Assembly (NCBI GenBank): GCA_033030425.1
Contig: JAUFSD010000020.1
Span: forward strand, 1,116,001-1,180,000
DNA: 64,000 nucleotides
Reading direction: 5' to 3'
Source of the DNA: Verpa conica
Lineage: Eukaryota > Ascomycota > Pezizomycetes > Pezizales > Morchellaceae
The position numbers and the translations under genes were made by a program. This document shows positions 46,386 to 55,365 of this stretch, piece after piece. A model generated the notes under the pieces. That model saw nothing but the letters and a program-made list of their open reading frames with translations, did no database searches and had not been told where the DNA came from. Numbering within the stretch: the first letter of the stretch is position 1; each line of letters begins with the position of its first letter.

Positions 46386-49300
46386 TTAATATCCCAAATT
46401 CCCCGTCTCGACATCTTCTGTATCTCTAACATCTCCACCCCTACTGGCCCCGATGTCCTCTTCCTCTTCACTGCCCCCATCATCCTCATGCGTCTCGCTA
46501 TCTCCCCCATTACTGCTGCCTGTGTCAATTATATTTTCTATAACGACTGCTCCCTTATCACGCAATAGTTGTTCTATTGATTCATGGCCACGATGTATAG
46601 CGAGTTGCAACGGGTTCCTAGGTTGATTCCCCCGCGCATTCACGTCTGCTCCCCTATCAAGTAATAATTGCACAATCTCTCGTTTCCCCAGATGGATGGC
46701 GGCCAGCAACGCGTTTCCGTATTTCCCGCCCTGTGCGTTAACGTCCGCTCCCCAATCAAGCAACAGCTGCACCACATCAACGTCCTCAGATGCGGCGGCC
46801 TGTAACGCATTTCCGCATTCCCCACCCTGCACGTTCACATCTACTCCTCTTTCTAGCAAAAATTTTACAGCTTCTACCCTACCTTTATATGCAGCAGCCT
46901 GCAACGTGGTGTGGAAAAAACCCCCGCGCAAATTCACATCTAGGCCCTTATCTAAGAACCACTGCATTACCACTATACTCCCACCATATGCTGCAGCCTG
47001 TAGCGCATTGCCATCACTCCCTGCCTGCACGAACACATCTGCTCCATGATCCATAAGCACCTTTACTATTTCTTCGTTACCAATCTGTGCAGCAGATTGC
47101 AGGACGCTTCCACCCCACCAATGCTGTGCATTTACATCAGCTCCATTTCGTAGGAGAAAGCGCACCATTAACATATTTTGCCTACATACAGCAGACTGCA
47201 GCGGGCCCACATGTGACCCCTCACCCCCGTTGACGTCTGCCCCATGCTCTAGGAGAAATTGTGCTATCTCTTCCCCGGTGGCTTTGCACAGTGGTTGACA
47301 GTCGAAATCATCTAGCCGATCGACGCGTGGGTCTTTCTTATATAGTCTTTCGGCAGCTATTACTGAATTGTGTCTAGCAGCATAGTGCATTGCGTATATG
47401 TCGTCGGGATAATGTATGTGTTTGTATTGAAGCTCTAGGTCCTTGAAAAGGATTTGTAAATCGTAAATCAATGCGACTGTGAGCGGTGAGAAGCTTGTAT
47501 TGGGTCTTTGAAAACATTGACACATGCTTAGTTTCTCTGGATTGGCTTCCGAACCTCCCCATCCCATAACATTGAGGAATACACGACACTTAAAGAATTT
47601 TATTATAAGCTCCTTGAGATCAGTGCTTATCTCGGTAATGATGCGCATGTGATCCGCCCAATTTTCAAAGGCGTACTTGAAAAGTAGTGGATAATGATAC
47701 CCAAGCGGGTCCTCCGTGTCCTCTATGCTGCAGTAGAGCAAAAAGGTCATGCATAGGCGCGCAATCTCTTCATTTGGAGATCTCAATTCCATTTCAGGAG
47801 CAATATATGTGAGGTTTTCATGACCCGCCGACCCACGGAGGAGGAACTCTTCAATTGAAAAGTGTACGAATCGTACTTTGCTCTTGAAGTGTTTGGCCGG
47901 GTTATCCAGAATGATCAAGTTGGCACACGCATCAAGCATGACTTTCGGCGAAGGGACATTACTTTCCAGCTCTTTGAGACTCTTGGTGTTGCTCCTGATT
48001 GCAACAGCGTACATCAATTCTTCAAGACAGAGAATCTCTTGTGCGTACACCATCCACATAAAGATCCTCCTTGCTAGTTCACGCTGTGCTTTGGGCTTTT
48101 TATTGATTCTTTCAATCATTTCGCTGTACGTCTGTTCTATATTTTCTGGTAATGTTGTCAAAGCATCCCGGATGCCAGAGTCAGAAACCTGGGTGCATAT
48201 ATGCTGTAGTTGGAGCTCGACCCATAGAAACCTAGAGTAGCTAAGTATACTAAGGCCATATTTAAACAAAACCATAGTTAAAGTTGATACATACATTCCA
48301 TCCGCATTACACACAAGCTGATCAAGTATGCGATCCTTTAAAGAGGCATCACTTAGGTTCAAACGCTTCGATTGAATGAGTTCTTGCAGCTGAGCTGTAA
48401 CGTACGATTTGATATCTGCATCAACATTTTTCGCCTCAATCTCGATTATAGGGAAACTGGAGAATTCGTGTTGGATATCTGACTCCTTTCGACTTGTAAC
48501 AAAGAGCTTGATGACGCAACGGTCGGTACTTGTAGCCGAAACCATATCACGGAGAAAGCTAATAAGTTCTCTTCTCTGTTCAATACACTCATCGAGAGCG
48601 TCTAGAACAAGAAATACTTTTTTAAAGCGTTTCGCAGCCCCTAAAAACAACGCATGGAGTTCCTTATAGGATGGGTAATTATCACCGTTCTCGTAAAGTT
48701 TTTGCAGCTCTTCAGGTAGCTCATCTATTCTTTGGCATAACTCTTTAATCGCAGCTTTTATATAAGTGGTAGCCTGACAAGGTTCATGGTAGCGATAGTC
48801 GCAATAGATGAACGTAATTCCAACATCGTTCGATGTATCGCATTGTGCTGATAGTTCTTCGACAACCAATGAGCTGATCCAAAAATGTCAGGTTCTAGAT
48901 CAATAAAGATTATGAAGGTCAACCCACGCTAGTACTGTCTTTCCGGTACCAGCTACACGGACATGTTAGCAGATTCGTAAATATACCCTCTTGTACATAA
49001 AGAACAAAGATCCTTTTATTAATATGATAGGCTACTTACGAAGGCCATGACACCATAGAAGGCTTGCGTCAGACGTATTTTCCCAAGCTTTAAATCTAGG
49101 GCTATGCAGGAGCCATTCTCCTGTATTACCGAAGCGCTTCTTAAAGTTCCTCTCATGTGTTTGTTTAAAGTCAATCGGCGACAACCACTGAAGAACTTTG
49201 TGCCGTCTCTTAGCTTCAAAAAGGTAAGCAACAGCCTGCTAGAAGCTAAAACCCCTCGTGAGAACAAAGAATAACAGCATAGGAACAGTTTACCCATTTT

Positions 49301-50338
49301 CTCCCGGTCTTTTCTAAGCCTATCTTCATCGTCATTCACTAACCTCTGCACTGTGGCCGACCTGCTCACTATAAGAGCGTGGTGAATGAATTTATCTTCA
49401 ATTGGTTTGAACTTCGATTCGAACGGCTCCCAGGACAGTTTCATAAAAAGCTTGGGGGATTCGAGGTCTAGTTTCAAAGGTTTAGTTTGGGAGGAACCCC
49501 CAATTACTTAGCGTACTTACAAGAGGCCCTTCCTGCCTTTTTTTTAAAGAGGCCCTTGACGGCCACAAAGAACTCCAGCAGGTCGCAATAAGCCCCTATA
49601 AGAGCCTACATGTTATTAGCCATGTGTGCAGTTCAAGTGCGCCTAGAGTTAATAATTCGACATCATCTAGGAGGTCAAGCCTGGATATAGGTATTCACAC
49701 CTTTTGGACATTAGGTGAGCTCTGAAACACTGGCAAGCCGTAATCAGACAAATATCCTAAATGCTCCTCAATCCTTTCCATCATTGCGACAATCTTCTCA
49801 AAAAACTCCATATACCCCAACAACGACTTAGTAAACACAGGTCAGTGAGTCCTTTTCAGCGTAGTCGGCGGTTTAAAAATGAAATTCTAGAACGCACCGA
49901 TAATACACCGTTGATACCACCCACAACAAGGGCTGCTGGTGGAAAGAACTGAAAGAAAGGTCCAACAGAGCCCAAGAAATTCTTTATGCCTTCTAAGACC
50001 TTTTTGACACGTTCACCAAGAGGCCCAAGAACCCCACTCTGACTGTTTGATTGACCTTGTAGTCTGGCTAATATGTCGTCTGTAGATTGAAAGGCCGCTT
50101 TATCCTCATTAGATAACTCCGCTGTGAACTTTTCAATAGCACTCCTTAGCGCAGGGTCCAGAGACGGATCATTTATCTGTAGTTCAGGGGTGGTGGCGCT
50201 GGAAACGGGTATGAGAGTTGGTGAGCAGGGGGGTTGTATAGGCTTTACTGATTGACTGTTCCTTCCGCTAGGACTCCTAGGTCTAGCCCAGCCCTTGATA
50301 TTCCGAAGGAAGCTGCTCTTTTTTTTGGATTTCTGCAT
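46386..50338 (-). CDS. NACHT-ankyrin STAND receptor (NLR2), 8 exons, 1149 aa
   Basis: Hand-spliced exons: 50338-49898, 49826-49701, 49605-49521, 49467-49294, 49213-49040, 48952-48928, 48873-48295, 48231-46386; 3450 nt, phases consistent, ATG at 50338. Residues 1-85 are basic and Pro/Ser-rich. About 85-260 resemble DUF7708 (FFEKIVAMMERI, AYCDLLEFFVAV). GLPGTGKT (about 334-341) is Walker A, FLVLDALDE (about 430) Walker B, and LFVTSRKE the sensor region. A winged-helix-like segment follows, then about nine ankyrin repeats (800-1085, GADVNAQGGKYGNALLAA type). The tail (1090-1149) is strongly acidic with a run of Glu. Exons 4-7 have the same lengths (174, 174, 25, 579) and phases as NLR1, marking the two as paralogues. 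Intron 7 (48232-48294) is 63 nt without stop. By family knowledge, an ATP-switch immune or incompatibility receptor; ligand and partner unknown. Confidence 0.87.
48232..48294 (-). other. Stop-free 63-nt intron of NLR2
   Basis: Donor GTATGT and acceptor CTCTAG sit exactly where NLR1 has its 46-nt intron (6605-6650), both splitting the ATG codon of a GMFLWV motif. Because 63 is divisible by three and the intron lacks a stop, retention would add 21 hydrophobic residues after the NACHT core. Confidence 0.7.
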
Positions 50339-51415
50339 TGCTGACTGTTGTTATTTGTCGGAAGAACAGAGAGATCCCAACACCGCGAGGGGGAGGCAAG
50401 AAATAAATACAGTAGCTGCGAGGCTGTGCTTACCCCGCTTAATGGTTCCACCAACAACTACAGGGGTAACGGACTTATCTATGAATATCTCGGGATGAGG
50501 CTGCAAGTAAGTAGCTCGGTCAAATAACAGCTTTAGTGGCTTCATTATGTATATAATTCGTTAACTTTCGTTATTTGTGATGTGATTATTTTTATGATTC
50601 AAGCTACGGTTTGTTAGATCAGTATGCGCATCATCTAAATCCAGATTAGATTAGATGCCCGCGAGGGTTAGGGTTACTACAATATTCTCGTTACCACTCT
50701 TCTTCTCTTCTTCTCGTATCTTCGATCAATACAATAAGAGTCAAGCCTATTAAATTTACCCCTGAGATGATGTATGACCACGACCGCAATCACACCCCGA
50801 GTAACGAATAAACGTCCGAGTATATTTACGCCTCTAAATGATTACTGTTTCAGAATCGAGGACCATGTGCTCACCAATAAAACCAAATGATATTCTCCCA
50901 AATTACTTCAAAGCGGCTGAGCTCACCGGTCTCAAAGGGAAGTATTTTATACCTAAATTTTACTTAATTTGGATGACCTGCTTCAAATAATAGTATTCAT
51001 CATTTCCGAGTGATATCTGATGATGGACCCCCGAGATCCCTACCAGTGTTGGTTGAGAGATACGAGATATATTATGAAAGAAATATACTGATTCCCTCAT
51101 ATGAGATTTGAAGGGGAAGTATACTGCAGCCCTCATCACTATCACCCGTAGTGGCACAGTTTTGTTATTCTAATCCTTCGCTACACGAGTGGCTCAGAGT
51201 GAGCAGCAACATGACCTCGCCAATGGAACCACCACAAACAGAAAGTAACAGCTGGAGTACACGACTATCTTCTAGCGAAAATTACTCTCACAAGAGATCC
51301 CAACACGTTGATAAACTCCACGCCAAAACCCTTACCTCCTTTTCTTTAAAAGAAGTATATGCTATTCAAACGCCACTCATTCGGACAACACTGGACCCTC
51401 CCCCAAGTACCCCTT
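50339..51415. other. Spacer between kinesin-like gene and NLR2
   Basis: Promoter region of NLR2. It holds the telomere-like AGGGTTAGGGTTA at 50664-50676, about 330 bp before the ATG. No other gene; the plus frame at 51151-51441 starts with GTG. Confidence 0.45.
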
Positions 51416-53781
51416 CTACCTCTTATCATCGTGTATTATAGCCAAACCTTTCTGTAAGATATCCACCCTCCTTCCATCCGACGCAATCAGTACTTTCACA
51501 GTGCGCAATCCTTCTCCTAGTAGTTCCATATACTCGCATATATGTTTGTTTAGTAACGATGCCCGTTTTACACTGGGGATTACCTTCGTATGCCCACCCT
51601 CTAATTGGTGAAGTAGCTTTCGCACATTGATGTTGTCTTGGCTGATTTTTGTCGATTCCTTACTCATGGTTATGGATAGAGTCCCACGAAGAGCACTCTC
51701 CTCCTCACCACTGACATCAATAAACATCCCAAGTTTCCCACTATCCCCTTCAACACAAATAACCAAGTGTGCACGACTAGAATGTTTGTTTGCCGCTGTT
51801 GATTCTGTTGTTCGCGATGCTTTTATATTCTTGATTACAGTATCAATGGCATCGCGAGTAATGTCCGTGTATCCACGCAGGTCACTTTGTGAGAAAAGTA
51901 GTTCTGATACAGTTATACGAATATTGTTTCTGAGATTGATCGACAGGAGGTACTCCTTTAAGACTCCGTTAGGGCCTAAAAGAGTCCACGTCTTACCGCA
52001 GCCGCTATACCCCATAAAGAACTGTAGAAATGGGGGCTGTTCTAATCCCTGATTTTGATGTTAGACATGCAAAAATAGGAAGAGTTGGAGGGGGGTGGGC
52101 AGTCTTACAAATATCATCGTATTACTAACTATTTCATTTTTTTCATCCCATGAAAAGATAGCTGTCAGGGTTGGAGAGTGTATTCTGCGCGGTTTTCCGG
52201 ACAGTTTATCGGGCACTTTGATTCCGAACTGATGGGGTCCATCAGATACGACTTCAACACCTGGGCTGACATTCCGAAGACGGAGAAAGTATTGGACGCC
52301 GGGAGAGGCAATGGGTTTCTCCTGTAGGGGATCGGATGCAGAGGATATAACCAATTCGCTCATCAGTGTGTCGAGCTTCGAGTTGGTTTTGTCTTGGGCC
52401 GTCTTCACTGCGTTGTAGTTCTGCTCGAAATCTCCAACTCGCTCGTTCAAACCTGTAATCCGAATCCCGTATTCGTCGTTTCGTGCCTTCAAGGAATCCA
52501 GCTCATCCCGAAACATATCTTGCGCTTCATTATTGCCCCTAACTTCAGAGCTTCGATCTCAGTCATAGCCTCTTCCTGCTTCACATTTTGCAATATCGCT
52601 TCTTCTTCAAGCTTCTTCTGTCTTGAAACCATATCCAACATATCGCGATTGACTACCCGATCGCGTAGCTTGATGCACCATATGGTCTGCTTTGTTGCGG
52701 GGAAGCTTACGTGCCAGTTGTAGCCTAGTTTCATGGCCAGGTATAAAGCGTATCTTCGTCTCCATTGGATATTTTCTGGACCTTCCCAGGTCAGCTTATC
52801 AAATATCTCTTTGTTGCCTGTCTCTAACAGCCGCATCAACAATCCAACGAGAAACGTAGAGAAGAACTTTCTGCCTTGGACACAGTGCATGTCTATTTTG
52901 CTATTCCGTAGATCCACTACTTTTCCTTGTATTAATGTTATAGACTCGCCCTTGGGGAGGTCAAATACCATCGAGATCGGGGTACAAATAGCGCTTGATG
53001 AAGACAAAGCTGCTGCAACAGGGCCACAAACATCTATTGTGTGGCCGGCGTCCTGGAAGTACCAATGCTCTGACTCTTCCCCGATACCTAGTGTGAGACC
53101 GCTAGCGATACTGAAGAAAGATTTGAGGAGTTCCCGCATAGTACACGCAATTTCGGACACATCGTCTTCGTCAATTCTAAGGTTGGAAGCAATGAACTTC
53201 ATGCTAGGATTGTTTGTCTTATTTAACTTGCCGTCGTGGAAGTCGGCGGAATCTTTAGAATGGTCGACCGATGAGCAATAAAGACAATGTTCCTTGATGG
53301 AGCCATTCCCGTGGTATAAGGGACACTGTGAATATCTACTTATGTGGGGAAGAATATCAGGGGCTAAAGACTCTGGCAACACAGCACATGGAGTTTTTGC
53401 TACGGTAGAGGTACATTCTTCCGGCTCCAGAGGACTTTGTTCCTGTGTAGTGGGTTGGACTGAAGGCCCCGGCACTGGAAGTGTGGTCGTTGTAGTATAT
53501 TGGATCGTATACTGCGGTAGGGTCTCACGAAACATTATCTGGGTAAGAATATTAGGGGCTAAAGTCTCCTCCAACATAGTGCATGGAGTTTTTACCACGG
53601 TAGAGGTGCATTCATTCGCCTGTGGGGGACTTTCTTCCTGTATAATGGGTTGGACTGAAGGTCCCGGCACTGGTAGTGCGGTTGTTGTAGTATCTTGAAT
53701 CGTAGATGGCGGCAGGGTCTCAGGAAGAGTTAACTGTACCCTCTCCTCCTCTTGATAACGGCGTTTACGTCTTGAGACCAT
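51416..53781 (-). CDS. Divergent C-terminal kinesin-like motor fused to unknown N-terminal region (apparent frameshift)
   Basis: Frame 1 runs from ATG 53781; frame 2 continues to 52109; an intron 52049-52108 (GTAAGA donor, TCTAAC branch) joins the last exon 52048-51416; about 767 aa. Order: a basic start; a 65-residue Thr/Pro-rich unit repeated in tandem (21-85, 86-149); an unrecognised globular region (150-370); a coiled coil (375-490); and a motor-like domain. The motor keeps P-loop GYSGCGKT, switch I NKHSSRAH (exact N..SSR.H) and switch II IDVSGEE (consensus DLAGSE), in the right order. It is shorter than usual: about 70 residues from P-loop to switch I instead of about 110. C-terminal motors after a coiled coil recall kinesin-14. 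The two long frames meet within a GGGG run (52536-52539), needing one extra base: pseudogene, assembly error or unrecognised intron. Microtubule binding is untested. Confidence 0.65.
53335..53721 (-). repeat. 195-bp tandem duplication inside the kinesin-like gene
   Basis: Two consecutive copies encode ETLP..TIQ.TTTT.LPVPG followed by PSVQP, then CTSTV.KTPC. The unit length is 65 codons, so the frame is kept. Confidence 0.8.
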
Positions 53782-53916
53782 CTTGAACTAATCAGTGTGG
53801 GTTGTTGTCTTTCACAAATGGTGGAGGAGGTATTTTGATTTTTTATGCGGTCAGAAACAGCCTCCTACATATCTTGCGGTTGCCCTAATCACAACCATAG
53901 AATATCACTCGCGTTG
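53782..53916. repeat. Promoter-side repeat shared with 63.1 kb
   Basis: From about 53829 to 53916 (GAGGTATTTTGATTTTTTAT, TGCGGTTGCCCT, CAACCATAGAATATCACTCG) this matches 63136-63211. The two copies differ by a 12-20 bp indel and a few substitutions. It lies just upstream of the kinesin-like ATG. Confidence 0.65.
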
Positions 53917-54699
53917 TAATTTTTCTAGTCTGTTGTAGATGCTTTCTAATAAGGATAGCTGATGGTCGGTTACATACATGAGTCACGTTTATCTTTATCT
54001 GCTATGTTTGAGGATCCAAGGCAGGCAACCCATATAAGGATTTAGGGTTTTCTTTGTTGGAACATATATCATCATATCTATCTCCTTTAAACAATCGGTT
54101 CAGCGCCTTTTACCAGTTAGTCGATTGAGGGACATCGCTTATCCAGGACAGTGTCTGCAACCGTCCGGGTGCCCTGTAGGGCCGCAGCCGGGGCCCCGCG
54201 GTCCGTCCGGGTATCAATTATGCCGGACCGCAGATGTCCGCAGGCCCTGCAGAAGAGTACAGGTGACGAGGCCGTATCCATCCGCCCTACAGATACCGGC
54301 AGGTATGGGTAATATATCTATCTGCCCTGGAGGTACCCATAGGTGGAGAACTACATCATGATCCATGAGATCTTATTCCTCCATATACTGTACTTCAGGA
54401 GCACTTTGCTGCCACCCGAACCCCCTACCCCACACTGCTGGGTTTTCATCCATGCATGTAGTAACAACTCCTTAGTAGGTATTATATATTCGTGAAAGAT
54501 GTATAGTATCTAGTTAGAGAATTATAAGATAGTACTGGTATCTCTAGACACTCTATGATTGCTTGCCCCATACCAAAACTATAATGGTGGTAGTTCTTCC
54601 TGTATAATAAACTGTTTGCTGATAGACCGGTCCATTCAGGAACATTTCTGAAAGCCGCATTCTCCCAATGGATTAGACCATAACTCTGAGCATGTGTTG
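53917..54699. mobile_element. Inserted element of about 783 bp, with empty-site copy at 63.2 kb
   Basis: The sequence left of 53916 (...CACTCGCGTTG) and right of 54699 (...GTGTTG, then ATAGCCACCTAGTTAGGTATAGCGCAG) is contiguous in the related copy at 63136-63255 (CACTCGCGTTG-AACTATAGCTACCTAATTAGG). The extra 783 bp is therefore an insertion flanked by G(C/T)GTTG on both sides, a likely target-site duplication. It begins with the LTR-like repeat (53931-54114) and continues with a GC-rich middle (54160-54290). No protein frame. A non-autonomous LTR-type (TRIM-like) or composite element is the simplest reading. Confidence 0.6.
53931..54114 (+). repeat. LTR-like dispersed repeat, copy B
   Basis: TGTTGTAGATGCTTTCTAAT..GGATAGCTGATGG, ATGTTTGAGGATCC, CCATATAAGG, TTTAGGGTTTTC, ACAATCGGTTCAGC: same block order as the copies at 22394 and 60659. 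Followed by TTGAGGGACATCGCTTATCC, which resembles the sequence after copy C. Confidence 0.6.
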
Positions 54700-54924
54700 G
54701 GATATAGCCACCTAGTTAGGTATAGCGCAGGCTTCAAGCGGGTATTGCTATGACGCTCACCGGGAGTGTGCTTAATCTTCTGCCCCCATCCGCCGCAGTC
54801 GCAGTCTATACTGTCTTTCTAGCTGATTCGATGAAAGTGTTAGCTGCAATGTTTGCTATCTGAAGCCTTCAGATTACCATCTTTTGGGCTCGAAAACTTG
54901 ACAGTTGACTTGTTCACTGTATCT
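54700..54924. other. Short intergenic piece after the element
   Basis: Its first 50 bp continue the empty-site repeat (matches 63217-63262). Nothing else recognised. Confidence 0.3.
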
Positions 54925-55365
54925 ATCATCCATCTTCGTACGCGACGAACTCTTCTTTGGTAGCTTCCCTCAACACAGCTCTCCGAATGGCCTGTTGGCT
55001 GTCCAGCACGACGGCAATCTGTCTTGTCGACTCTCCTCGACCACCGCCCAAGCTCCCTCCTCCGATTTTCACCGCCGCATAATCATGTATCTCCATCTAA
55101 TATCTAAGGTAAAAATGTGTACCCCTCTATTCCTATAAACATCCACTCCCACTTGCCCTTCGTTGACCGACCCATCACTATAAATGGACAGTACTCTATT
55201 CCCCTGCCTCCTTTGCGTCTGGTTCTCTCCCTCCACCACATCATCCCAATCGCCTATTACTGTCTCAACATCATTCAGAAACGCGTTCTCGCACTCTCGT
55301 TCTGCTCTCCTAAATTTGTCCCAAGTCTCCATCCTATCATCCGCCTTGCACCCTGATCCCTTCAA
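54925..55365 (-). pseudogene. RNase H remnant of a LINE-type retrotransposon
   Basis: Minus-strand translation gives RVLSIYSDGSVNEGQVGVDV, the YTDGS-type first strand of an RNase H domain. After a frame change and stop it gives IAVVLDSQQAIRRAV, matching the F.DSQAAL-type block of the same domain in non-LTR elements such as the Tad group. The frame has no ATG (it opens with TTG) and is broken, so it is debris. Upstream minus-strand sequence to about 55.6 kb may belong to the same element but is too degraded to read. Confidence 0.5.

Noticed and set aside
51151..51441. 96-codon plus frame overlapping the 3' end of the kinesin-like gene
   Set aside because: Opens with GTG and is antisense to coding sequence.
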